From the NCBI RefSeq assembly GCF_031877795.1, contig NC_133971.1, forward strand, positions 60,334,463-60,398,462: a stretch of DNA of 64,000 nt, given 5' to 3'. Both the position numbers and the translations under genes were made by a program. Below, piece after piece: positions 37,632-50,600 of this stretch. Below the pieces are notes generated by a model. It ran no database searches and was not told where the DNA came from. It was given only the letters and a program-made list of their open reading frames with translations. Position 1 is the first letter of the stretch, and every line of letters begins with the position of its first letter. Source of the stretch: Strix aluco (Eukaryota; Chordata; Aves; Strigiformes; Strigidae).

Positions 37632-39720
37632 TATATGTATACTCCAACCTCAGCTTTGAATGTAAAAGGAAAAAAAAGAAAATAGAAAGAACAGTCAACC
37701 TTTGTAAGTGAGAAACCAAAAAAACAGGAGCAAGGGACACCAGAGCAGAGGAAGAGGTGCCAGGACAGGAGAGACATGAAGGCAGGAGGAAGCTGGAGAA
37801 AAAGGTGGCACAAGAGAAGTTGCCTGAGCAGGACAAGAGCAGAGAGACACCCACACAGGGGCAGATGCACAAAAGACACATGGCAGGTATGCCTCTGATG
37901 GGTCTGCAGATGGTGGAGAAGCCAATGCCAAAGGAGTGAAGACAGAAACATGGAGGAGAGAAAGAAAAGCAACCACAACACACTGAGCCTGATCTCATGC
38001 TCCCCATCCATCTCGTGACATCACCCAAGGGACTGAGGCCAGGAAGCAGGGAGGTGTCCAAAGGGAAGTTGGGGTGTTTTCCCTAAGTGATCTTTTGTTT
38101 TCTTTATTTTTCAAATTTAGGATCAGTAATTAAAAATTTGCTAATTGGCAATAAATTAAGTCAAATTCCCTGCAACAAAACTGTTCCGCTGCCTGTGACG
38201 GTGGGGTTGTGTTTTACAAGGCAGCTATCCCAGTCAAGATTCATCTATCATTAGTGAATTTGTTCAAGGAATATCAATTGCTTCTGTAAGACTCATGTTT
38301 TCCTTTGCCTCTTTTGCTGATGTTTCTTGACCAAGTGTAAAAAGCACCATCAGTGTCACCAGTTTCAGAAAGCTGCTATGGAAAATGGAGAGATGAATTA
38401 GAAGACCTCTTAAAAGTGGGATCATTTCAGCAGCTGAACTTTCAATATTGCTCTGCATCCCAGGACCTCATGAAAAAATTACTGTTGGAGCCATAGAACT
38501 GTACCTGCCCCAGCTGAAGTCCATACATATTCTGCTTATATTTGGCACACCAATTAATTATTTCAGCCACAGGCTTGCCCCTTTGTTTTACAGATTTATT
38601 TTTGCCACCGTTCTGTTTTGTCTCATCATCTATACAACACTTCAGTTCAACTTGCTTATGAAAAGAGATTGAGTTGTGAGATCTCACAGTTGAAATGGCT
38701 CTGTGTCTCAGTCACCTCTTCTGTAATTAGTTCAATAATGTGTGCTCCAGCTCAGACCACTCAGGTCAACCCCAACAAATATACCTTCCTCGGGAAACTT
38801 CTACAGAACAAATGCTGTTCTTATGGGCAAATGTATTCTGCCCCTTCCCTCTGGACTGTTTCTGGCACTCCACCAAGATCTCCCAAGGTAATTTCCCAGC
38901 CCACTCTTTGCTAAGGCCCATTATTAGTGCCTAATGAGACTTTCCCCATACGCACGCTAAAAAGCTACTTGGATGTTGTTTTTTTCCAGGTGAGGCCTCT
39001 CAGTTTTTCAGCTCTTTCCTCCAGTCTCTTTTTGCTTCTGAGTGCAGCCAAGATTCCCAGCTTTTTTCACATTCTTCTTTCCAGGAAGAACACTTGAAGT
39101 TTCAGGCATATCAGACTCTCAGGCTAATCAGTTCTGGCATATAGGCAGGTCTATGGCATCCACCCCACTGGTCTCTGTACTGTTACCTTCAGTTGAGGAA
39201 AATCAGTTACTGTTTACTGGAGGCAGCATCCTGTACTACAAGAATGCAGTATCTGATGTATTTCAGCCTAGAACATCTTGGATATCAAATTCTCATCAGT
39301 AAGCTGAGCCAACTGTTTATGAATTAAACTTTATTCTCAACGTATTTTCAGATTGAAATTTGTGCAAACCTAGAATATTTCCACTCCATCACAGTGCGTT
39401 TTTTCTCTCTGCAGTTTGAATTCTTCATGATATCTGAATTCTTGGCCTCTTCTCTGGATTTCTCTTATGAAATTATTTAGTGAATAGCCTTTCTAGAAAC
39501 TGAAAATACAAAGTTTATGATGACAAAGATACTGCCAGACAAAAACCTATCATAAATTCAGGTATGCTTCCTTTTGATACAGAGAAATGATAACTTGTTT
39601 TAAGACTTATTTACTTATTTACTTATAGAAAACTGCTTAGCAACTTATTTCCTTACTTATAGCAAGTTATAGTATTACTTATAGTATTTTTTAATATTGC
39701 TAAGAATCCTGCTTTCCCAG
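37632..39720. other. Intergenic; purine-rich tract 37650-37960
   Basis: The first 300 bp are strongly A/G-rich on the plus strand, which creates a long but low-complexity open frame on the minus strand. The remainder has no recognised gene or repeat. Confidence 0.5.
39608..39690. repeat. Imperfect (ACTT/ATTT)n simple repeat
   Basis: Repeated ACTTATTT and ACTTATAG units over about 80 bp. Confidence 0.5.
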
Positions 39721-39896
39721 ACTGTTCTGTGGAGTTTTACCAAGGACTACTGTGTCCATCAAAACAAAGCGGTTTACTGTGAAAATCTACCAAGAACTGC
39801 AGTGTTCAGCAAAATAATTATGTTTTTGTCCTTGAAGAACAGGTGTAGTCTAACTAGTTGGGCCTCAGTAATGAGTAAAGATAGCCATATACGGAT

Positions 39897-40312
39897 TGTA
39901 GGATGAGTAAACCGGCTGAAAAATATTTTTGTTGTTCAAGAAATTGGCTAAGAGAATCTGCACATGCTCCAAGGGAAAAACAACGTGAGAAAGACTACGA
40001 GCCTTCCTCCCGAAGACGCCCCCCAGGAGGCAATGCGCAGGTGCAAAGATAACATAAACTGCTGACACCAGCCTTTTGAACTAACCCAGCCTTACTCATG
40101 CATATGTATATTTGTGTTATGCAATCCAATGAATATGTATATCCACACTCTATAGGTTTCTGGTAAAAAGTGCTGTGGGCGTGCAAGCTTTGTGGAGAAA
40201 TCCCCTTGCACCCCGGTCGGAGTAAAACATACCTGCTTTATAACTCTATTCAAGTTGTGGAGTCTGTTTTCCGTGAATCACTTTGAAGACCCAGATTCTC
40301 TTTCAGTTACAG
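39897..40312 (+). repeat. Candidate ERV LTR (ERV1-like?)
   Basis: Sequence from TGTAGGATGAG to TTCAGTTACA with an R-U5-like end: CCCCGGTCGGAGTAAAACAT, then a T-rich stretch with GTTGTGGAGTCTG. This resembles the 3' parts of bird ERV LTRs. No target duplication was found, so the borders are uncertain and the start could lie upstream. Confidence 0.4.
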
Positions 40313-40919
40313 CAAAAGACTTTAAAAAGGCAACTTTTTCTCTGCAATAAAACCACTTTGCAAGAGTGTTTGAATCACTTCCGTTACAGTTTCCACCCAA
40401 GTTGTGCTTTAAACCCTATATATTCTAAACAGACTATCGTTATGGTATGAACTAAACATGTGAACAGAATGAAAACCTGAACATAAACCAAAAGCCTCCA
40501 GCTCACAGCTCCAAAGGACAGAAGGCGGCACATAAAACAAATGCCAAATGGTTTAAAGTGATGGGACAAGGTTGGTTAGGCTGGTAAAAAAACAAACCAA
40601 AACAAAAAACAGTGCAAAAAAAAGTTACTCCGGAATTCAGATACAGATTTTAAAATATGAGTTATAAAAAAACCTGAGAATCTTCAGAAACTACAACCCC
40701 TGGTATGTGTAATCTTTGGTGTATATTACACGAGCTGTAAAGAGCTTTGGTGGTGTGTAACTCATCATTTATAACACTGTTTCTCCCCGCAGGGCCCACC
40801 AACTCAAGTCACCTGTTATCAGCCATCAATGTTAAGATCTCAAGACACCACACAGACATCCCCAGACGTAAGGAAAATCTCCCTCAGTTCATACGTATTT
40901 AACTATTTCCAACAGCAGC

Positions 40920-41630
40920 ACGAGCTGTCCCCGGAAGCGCGGCCCCATCGCCCTGCGCTAGGGCTCCCTCAGGAAGAGGCCTGCGGCTCCCGCCTCACCG
41001 AGGGCCGCGGGAGGGGCAGCGCTCCTCCTGCCCCGCCCAACAGCCGCCGCTGCGAGCGGAGCGCAGGGGGGGCCATGTCGACTCCACGGGCCGCGGCGCC
41101 GGACCTCGGTGGCGGGGCGGCGGAGCCCGAGCCGGTCTCGGTGCGCGGCAGGGAGCTGGGGAGCAGCACGCAGCCGTCGCACCGGCTGCTGGCCTACAGC
41201 GATGCACTGCTCTCCGTCATCGCCACGGTGATGGTGAGCGCCCGGCCCAGCCGTGCCGTGGGGCCTGCCCGACGCGGAACCGGGGCCGGCGGCGGCGGAG
41301 TGGCGGGGCTCAGGGCGGGCTGGCGCCGCGGGGAGGCCTGGCAGGGCGGCCAGGCCCGGGGCCCGCCGTTGGACACCGAGCACCGGCAGCTTGTCCGGGG
41401 CTCCCCGGGTTGTGCCCATGCCCGTGCCCTGTCCGTGGGCTTGTGGGCCCGGCGCTTTCCGGGAGCTGTGGTCGCCTGTTTCGCCCCAGCCCCGTTCCCG
41501 CAGCGCTACCGCGAGATGTCGGCGCCGGTCCCGGAGCCTGGAAGCCGTGTGCTGGCCAGTGCGACCGGCCATCCCCGGGTCGCAATAAACGGTCGCGGTG
41601 GGGAGGTAACAGCGTTGTACCGCTGTGGCT
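40920..41630 (+). promoter_or_regulatory. TMEM175: CpG island and promoter region of TMEM175
   Basis: A sharp rise in G+C and CpG density within AT-rich surroundings, covering the first coding exon and the start of intron 1. A GGAAG (ETS-type) core lies near 40931. The transcription start cannot be placed. No first exon of a divergent gene was recognised on the minus strand. Confidence 0.7.
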
Positions 41631-44600
41631 GAAAAGTGATTCTGTCTTCCCGAACTGCAGGCTGTTAGTAGCTACGTGATACAGGAATATTTGCAGGCAC
41701 CTGAAGTTTTTTTGAATTTTAATAAATCTCTGAATGAGGAAACGAATGCCATGTACTAATAAGGTTTTGTTCTTTCAGATTTTGCCTGTGGCTCACACAA
41801 AAATACATCCTGATCAGGTATCATATGTCTTTTGATTGGTTGTTTCTTGTGTCTTTGCAAGTATGTGTAATATCTTAATTTAGCACCTCACTTTATTTCA
41901 AGTTCCAGACTTTCAAAAAGCCCAAGCCATTAAGTAACATTAAAGACAATATAAATTTCCCCTAGGGGGAGGAGCTGTTGAATTTGGCTGAAAAACTTAG
42001 TTGAAGATCTGTGTAATCTGCAAAAGTTGTGATATAAAGTCTGAATGAGGTGTATATTGGCCATAGATTTTATCGAGTTACTTTTGTATGGAAAATAAAT
42101 TGCCAGCCTGACCAAAACATCTTTCAGAAAGCATCTGCTCTTTTTGCTAAATACATCATCACTTAGAGGAGTCACTTACATAGTGCAAGCTGAATGCTGG
42201 TTTTAAAATCAGGTTAATAATAAATGTAATAAGAATAAACAAAGGTGGAAAAAGAAGACTACAGAAAATAAACTAATCCTGAAAGAAACAGGAATACTAG
42301 GAAACAATTTAATTATTTGAGAAAGTTTACAGGGTTTATTTAATTAATATTTATTTTTCTGTTCTTAAAAACAGTCCTAGATGCAAATATTTTGTCTCAT
42401 TTAGTTTAGGAAACTCAAGTGTGATCCATAGTGTGGCAAATACGCCACATGAATCTATTTAAGCCATTGTGGTGGTACATGCAAAATTTGCTGTGGTTAA
42501 GCCCTCCCCTTCCTCACTGTTAACAATCACCACGTGAAAACCTGTATGATGCTTCTACTCCAGAAGTCAGTGCTAAGAAAATAAAAGGCATTTTGTGGCC
42601 AGTAACTGATGAGAGAGTGCATAAATGAAAGGCAAGATGAACAGAGCGTTGGGAAGACCTTTTACAGATTTAAGAGATGTGTTAGTACATAGTATGCCAG
42701 TGACTACACATGTTAGCATACTTACAAGTGTTTAATAAACCAGTTCCTCTGCATGGTAGTAAAAAAGGTTGTTGGAAGAGAACTGGATTCTTGGCAGGCA
42801 TTTTTAAAAAATGTGTTACATGGCTGCATGTCCTTCTTCATTTGCAGATATTGCTAATAATTTCACAATGTAACATTTAACTTTGGGTGTTACTTTCAGA
42901 AACTAGGTGAAAGTGTTCAGCAACTTCTTCTAGCAAAAATTGCGGTCTACTTGATGACCTTCTTAATAGTCACAGTGGCATGGGCAGCTCATGTAAGGTA
43001 GGAGCACAGCGTTTAACTTCAAAGTTAAAGACTGTTTAAAAGGACAGGAGGTAACCATGTGTCTGATACACTTCTGTCTTGCTGATACATTTCTAATTGT
43101 CTTTTGTTGAACAATATAAAAAAATTAATTGTAAAGAAATGCTACCCTAAGCAGTGAATAACTACTCTTGCACCATTGACACAGTGATGCAGAGAAGAAC
43201 AAGCAATATAAATTACTCTTCATTTTATATCATTGTAGATGGAATTAAATTTCTACTTACGCTGAGAAAGCATGACTTTGTAACTTGTATGCTACACAAA
43301 TAGAGGAACTGATACAGTACAGCTGGACTAAAACTTGTCTCTCTCAGTCCTCAACAGTGCCTCTCACAAAATCGATTGTAATGTTGCAGATGCTGCATTT
43401 TACAGAGCTCTGGACACTACCATCTGCCCATGTCTTGGTAGTTAAAAAGAAATTGATGTGCAGGTATCATACTAGAATCAGGGCAGTTTTTGTTTGAATT
43501 TTGAAATTTATAAATGTTACTGTATTCTTTCCCTGGGTAAGTGGATTGACTGCATTCTAATAGACGTGTGCAACCCATAATTCAACAGTCAACATCAGTG
43601 CTTTTATCACATTGCTTTTCTTTGCTTGAATAAGTAAATGCAGAGGCATAGTCTTTGAATAGTTTAGGGTTTTGTGGAGGGTGATTAGTTCTACTGATTA
43701 TAAGGGACACTTCTGTGGACCAGTGATTTCATTAAAAAGGTGTGGGGCAGTTTGGAAGAAAAGTTTATATTCTTTGTGTAGTAATAACTATGCTGTATCT
43801 TCAGGAGAAATGATTTTAAGCCTTAAAATTCTGAAAATACTCTGGCCTTAACAGCATGAACTTGCCTCTGTTCTCCCAAGAAGAACTCAGGAAAAAATCA
43901 AAATAATAGCTCTTCACAATGGCATATGAGACAAAAATCTGAGACTCTATGGATTCTGAACATCTGGATCTGCTCTGGAAGATCTGTGCAGTGGTACTGC
44001 AGGGCTCAGATCCCTACACAACACTGCTTCATCTGACAAGCTCAAAGTCAGTCTGGTGCCTGTATTTTTATTTTGGCATCAGACTAGCAGATGGACTTGT
44101 TCAAGTTCTTGAGTGAGCAGTGAACAGTGCCTGCTGGTGAAAGTCTGCCTTTGTTCATGCTTCATAAGCATCTGCTTGAGCAGTGAGCACAAGCTGTCAG
44201 TCTCCTGTTAGTTCTGGGCGTGCATGTGTTCAAGTAAGTAGGTGATTAATTGACAGCTAATGATAGTTGTCCTGTGGTTCCCAAGCCTTGTGCAGTTCAC
44301 TAGCAGTTTGCTGGCTGTCCTGTCCCGGAACAAAGTAGCTGTTGGGAGGAAGCAAACCAGAAACCTGCCCTGTGATTTGGCTGCATTTTGTCTTACAGTG
44401 AAACGGCAAGTGCTCCAGAGAATCATCAGCTCCTACTCCCAAATCACCCCTGTATCTTTTTTTCTGAGGATTGGTATCCATTTGTAGCTCACTGCCTTGT
44501 TAGATTTCTGGTATGTGACTCGATGGGTCAGAACTGACATCTGGATCACTTCTTCATGGATGAATTGGCTGTTAACGATGGTGACATTTACTTCAAAATA

Positions 44601-47600
44601 AATACATAATTTCAGGTGTAGAGGAAAGATAAAGTTGAGGGGGGAAGCCAGTTTGCTGCATCATATGCCACTTGTCCTTCAAATAGAAATGAGGTGCTTA
44701 ATAACTGCTCCATGATTGAACGTGACTGTTTGTATCTTGCTTTTCAAATTTTTCTAACAAATTACTGCCATATTTGAGCTAATGAGTTTTGGTAGCACCT
44801 GGACAACTAGTATGAATTATGAAGCAAAGGAGAATCATAACTGTACAAGTTGTATACAGTGTTGTAAAACATATTTTTGATAGTTAGCTTGTTCATGATA
44901 TCTTGCCTTGCCTTGACAGGTTGTTTCAGGTGATAGAGCATATAGATGATGTCCTGGCTCTTCTAAATCTGGTGAGTCTTGTCAGACATGTTGGGTGTTT
45001 TAGCTAGCAAGTACAGGTCACTTTTTCTTAAGTCTGTATGTGTATATCCAAAAGTTTCTAATTTAAATAGCATAACTGCCAAATTTCCAAGTCAGGAAGA
45101 TACAGAGAATTTGAATTCATCCTTGCCAAAGTGGCTGATTGATAACTAGCTTGCTTTTAACTTCCACATGTTTTACTATAAGCTAAAAGCAGCTCTGCAA
45201 CAGGTTAGTTTGAAGTTCATCTGAGGGAACTGAAGAGGTACTTATGGCAAAAGCTTTTGACCCTGTTCATCTGTGTCCAGCTGAAGTATCTGTTCTCCAG
45301 GCTTAAGCAAATGAAATGCTGTGTCTCTTGTGGCAAAAAATCTTAGTGGTAGGTTTGAATTACAGTAATGTTTCAGTCATTTCTCTGTTTAAGTTGCTTA
45401 GAAATTAATTCTGAAGCTTATTTCGAACGGAGGATTATATGATCTTTCAAAAACTACCACTGAGACAGCAATCTCTGAATCAGTGTTTTGAGCTTTAGAC
45501 TTGCTTAAATTTTATCTCTTAAAAATTCTTCATTTTATTTGAGTATGTTTTTTAACAAGTCACCCTGTAATGTCTTCGTTACTAGTAGTTGTAATGGGAT
45601 GCTACAATAGTGAACGTATTCTTACTTTCAGCTAGAACTTTGTATTTTTCTACATTGTTTAAAAGTCTGTTCTCTGACAGTGTTCAGCCACACAGTTAAT
45701 TAAGTTTTGTTAATAAAAAAATAGAGTTTAAACTCTGTGAGATAAGACTACAGGAAATTACGTTAGAGGACTAGCTTAAGGCATGGAATTCTTAAAAGCA
45801 ATGAATTGCTTTGTGCTTGTGGTTTGTTTTTTTTTTTTTTAATTTAGCTTTTTTATATATGAAATATTTGTGATCAGAGATTAATATTTTTGACCAATCA
45901 GAAACACCTCTTTAGGAGATGTGGTACTTTTGGCATTGCTACTTTAGAAAGAAGTCTGTTAAGAACGGTAGCAAAACTTTTACCTGTGGTATTGATAACA
46001 AAACTAGTGTTTTCTAAAATAAGCCTGTACAGTTTGGATAGCAAACAGGGAAGATGTGTACAGAACCGACCATTTGTTAACAGTCAAAGCTCAGCAACTT
46101 CAGAAATACGGTTTTCTTCATGACACCGCACAAGCATTTGATCTGTTTGTGTTGCATTCTCTGGACATATTTTTAATGAGGGAATTGCTTGCTTTGTATT
46201 TTACCTAGGGTTTCAGTATGCTTTTTTCTTTTCTAGGCTTGTATGATGATCATAACTTTCTTGCCATACACAGTAAGTACTTTTCTAACATTTGGCATAT
46301 GTTTAAATTACAGGGGTTTTTTCTTTTTTTATTTGGAAACCAAAGTATTCAGAAACCCGGGAAAGTGTTACTATAGTATAAACCCTGAATCCACTGTAAT
46401 AATTTATTATTATTATCCATTGTTTAAAATTCATGAGGACATGTTATAACCTTCAATTACTGCATGTTATAGACCTGGCAGAAAACGGGTATTCTAGAAG
46501 AAAAATGGTAATAATGGAAAGTAGTAGTTTCCCATGATTTCTTTTTAAAAAGTAGCTGTATTGAAATATGTCAAAGCTGTGTGATGAGAATTTTGCATTT
46601 TGTAAGGGAACTAAACCTGTGTTTCAAACTCCTCTTTAGTTGACAGAACCTTTTCCAGACAGAATCCAGACAGTTTTTGGTATCACTTTTGACTTATTCA
46701 GCAAGGTGAATTCTGTAAGATTTTTTAAATCTTCAAATTTAATGTTCTGCACAATTTCTGGTCAGATGACCTTTAGACCTAGCAAGAATATTTGCAACTG
46801 AACACTGTATTAGCAGAATAAAACAGTTGCTTAAAATGCATCTTGACTTTTTTTGTATGTATAGAACAGATTTATATGTCAGGCACCAGTTTCTCTGTGG
46901 ATATATCTGTGTTACATATTAGTCTGCAAAGAATAAGGCTGTGGTCAGTAAAACAATCTTTATCAGCAAGAGCATATACTTTTTATGTTGCCTTGAAGCT
47001 GAAATAGTTTTTGGAAGGTTGTCAGTTACCCTAATACTACTCCCTGCTTTTTTTTTCCCCCCTAATGAAGCTGCAGAAATTAATACAACAAGGAGTCATG
47101 GAGGTAGAAAAATTAAAAGATTCAAAAAGGTATCCTAATATCAAGAATTTTCGCAGCTATGAACATCTTGTCCACTGAAAATACTGTTAAACTTCATGCT
47201 GAGCTACCAGCCAGTCTGTAGTTATTATGGAGGCATAGTGTCAGAGAGGTTAAGGTTTTGCGGTATCAACATGAGAGCAGAGCCATCTCTCTAGATGCCT
47301 TTTGTTGGGATGCCTGCATGTATTTGTGGCTAGAAATTGCATTTAGTGGAATTATGTTGAAATGCAAAGTATTATTTAGCTTTTTGAATTTCAGTATTGA
47401 ATGAAGAGTGCTTCCATTTCTCTACTGTTATTCCTACATTACTTCTTAAATATTTGATCTAGTTGCATTTTTTTCTAGTTTTCCTTAATGGCCTCCTTCC
47501 CAGAGGTACCTTTTGGCATTTTCCTGTTCAGTGTCTGTGCTGTTGTCATTGGCCTTATACAGGTATTGGAGCTCTCCATTTACATTTTCACTTTTAAATA

Positions 47601-50600
47601 GATTTTCTTGGGTAGAGCTAAAATTGTATTTCTTAACTATGGGTATAAATTGCTAAATATCTTTTTTGTTTGTATAGATCCTTTTTCAAAGTTCTGCCTG
47701 TTGTGATAATATAGTATCTGTATATGAGATGAAAGTTTGTATTGCCACTGTCCTGTGAAGCTGATATATGCAACAAAATCAGCTGATCATAAAGTCCACA
47801 GACTAGTAGTTCCCTTCCTACTCATTAAAAATGCTTTGGAGAAATAGCAATTGACTTTTCCTGCTGAGGTTCTTACTGAGCCATGCAGCGATGCCAGAGT
47901 GAACATGGGCTTTCGGCCTCGGTCCAATGGCACTGGTTTTCTCCTGGTGTAGTGCCTTGTCGCTTCCTGTTCCTTATTGTGGAGGTCTTCATTCCTCTTC
48001 ATATAAGATCCATGGTCATGACAAGCTCTGCAGAGAAGACTAAAATCTTGACATGCAGTGTATTATGAAATCTCAGAGCTTCTAGGACCAGCCCTCCATG
48101 TGTGTGGTGGTTTAGGTCCGGCCGGGGTCCGAGACCACGCAGCCTCTGCCCCTCCCCCACAAAGGGAGTGAAATACAAAGCCCCGGGGCTGAGATAAGGA
48201 GAGGTTTAATAAAACAGTGCAACAGCAACACAACAAACAACAACAATAACAATAACAGTAATAACAATGAACAGAGCAAGGTATGTACCGATACAGCAGT
48301 GAGAGAGAGAGATCGCAAAACACCCGTGTTCACTGATTCTCCCAGCGTTCACTGATTCTGCCGCTGCTGCACTCCTGCGCTTGGGCGCCTGGAGGTGACG
48401 TCAGCATGGTATTGAATAACCCGGCTAGAGCTTCCCCCCACTGCTGGGGAAACTTAACCCTATCCTAGCTAAACCAGGACAATGTGGGAGTGAAGAGTAA
48501 AGATGAAAGTGTTTTGCAATTTGTTCACTTATAGTTTTACAGGTTTGTATTTGAAAAGCTGCATATACTTCTATGTAATAACTGCAGTAATGCTCTTCTT
48601 GCAGGCTGTGATAGTAGCATATGGATTCTATCACCCACACTTACTGAATCAACAGATACAGGTGTCTGAAAATCAGAATTTCTATAAACGTCATATCTTA
48701 AAAATTATCCTAAGAGGACCAGCTTTATGCTTTTTAGCAGCCATCTTTTCTTTTTTCTTTATTCCTTTGGTAAGTTCTCCCAGTTAACTGAAAACTTTGA
48801 CGCAGCAGTTTGTATTAGTTGTGTTTAGGACTGTGTGTTAAAATAATGCTGTCCATGTTAAATACGCAAATTTTCTTAATTGCCAGTTCTGTGGTGGTGT
48901 AATCATGGATGCTATTTTGCATTGAATGTGTTCAATTCACAGTTATCAGTCTGTAATTTGATCCATGAGTTTGGATAGTTTTGAAAGAATATTTTGCTAC
49001 AATATTTGCTTTACCTGCTCTGCCTGATTTTCTTTTTTAATGTTTCTTTTAATTAGAAGCAGGTCTTCTAAACTGTAACTTAGCATCTTGCTCATCATAA
49101 GTAGGTGAGATAATGTGGAAGGTTACATGTAATAAGCATCCCATTGCACAAACTGAAGACAAGTGAATATAATTGCTGCACTAACTCAGGGTGTAAGAGC
49201 AAATAGAATAAGCAAGATCAGTGGGCCAACCTGCATCTCAAAACAAATGTTTTTTGCTAAGGTCCGCTCTTACACAGCCTTTTTCTCTGCCATCTTTATT
49301 AAATGACAGTGAGTTGCTCCTACTTATTAATAGCTTTAATCTTTCTCAGAACCCCTGCTTGGAAATGAAATCTAGTTTTTGGATGTATCCTGAGCTTCCT
49401 TTCCTCTGTCTTGTTTTAGGTAAAGGTGGATTTAACTGAATTTTGAGAAAGATTCCATGTGAATTAGCAGTGTTTAAATAATCCCCAAATTTGGGAGGAA
49501 TCAGGTTGTTGTTGATAAAAGGGACAGTTATGAGTCCAAATGTGAAAAGGCCTAATTTTAACTGGAAGTATGTTTTCCTCTTACACCCTTACTTCCCTCT
49601 TCTTTCTCCTCTTGTTCACTAGTGTATTTTCTTTTAATATTAATAACGATGAAATTAGTCTCAAAGTTGCTCTTGTCCTTAGACCTGTGCAAAAGCCTGT
49701 GAACCACTTATGACCCCCTGAGGGGTCTTTGGGACACAAGAAGTAGAATCAGAACAACAGAAGTGCTCAAGTTAGAAGGGACCCATAGGGATCATGTGGG
49801 ACAGTTCTTGATCTTCCAAAGAAATCATTACTGCATTTTTGTTAGCAGAATTATTTCCCTTTGTTTTTTAGCATGCTTTATTACTGGTACTAAATTAGCT
49901 ATCAAAAAGCAGTATTAGGTTGCACGTGCAGTGTTCAGGAGGTGCATGTGCATTTCAGGTGAGCCTTTTCCATGTCATAAAGTCAAGATTTGTTTTTCTC
50001 AATGTGATTATACCTGAAGATTGATAGTAACAATTTCATATTAAACTTGGAAGGTAATTTATATTTTGGTAACTAAATTTAAACTGTGTTCCTTTTCCTC
50101 TCCGTAGTCTTATGTACTTCTTGGGCTCGTAATCATTTTTCCACATCTCACTCGATTTGTTACATGGTGTAAAACCAAGATTGTTGGTGAGTAACAATAT
50201 TCATAGGACTATGTTCAGATACGTTACCAGGTTTTCAACATGTTGTCCAAAAGCCTTGAATGAAGTAGTTTTAGTTCTACTTCCATTTCATTATGTCTTG
50301 GAACATAGTGATTTTGGGTTTTTTTGTTGTGCTTCTAAACAGTTTTGCACTTGCTCCCTGGTTTCCCTTAATTTGTGACTAGATTTGTGTAACATACAAC
50401 CCATTCGAAGATAATTTCTGAGTGCAAAACCTCTCTGGTTTGTCCTGAACATGCATGTGCATCCTGACACACAGAAGTACATGAATGATGGATGCAGGCC
50501 TTCTATCCCTTTTCCCTCCTAAAAAAGGGAGCGTGGGGATTGAAGAATATAGGAAGCAAGGTCTATGCCTGTATCACTTTCTTCCCAGCAATACTGTGTG

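Noticed and set aside
37549-38061. 170-codon minus-strand open frame
   Set aside because: It is the complement of a purine-rich tract, gives a low-complexity Ser/Cys/Phe/Leu-rich peptide and runs into the hAT end.
40958-41572. Long minus-strand open frames opposite TMEM175 exon 1
   Set aside because: They arise from the very high G+C content of the CpG island, are rich in Arg, Ala, Pro and Gly, and match nothing known; the opposite strand carries the verified exon.
47091-47143. Second possible cassette exon in TMEM175 intron 5
   Set aside because: Borders are passable, but 53 nt would break the reading frame and no family sequence supports it.
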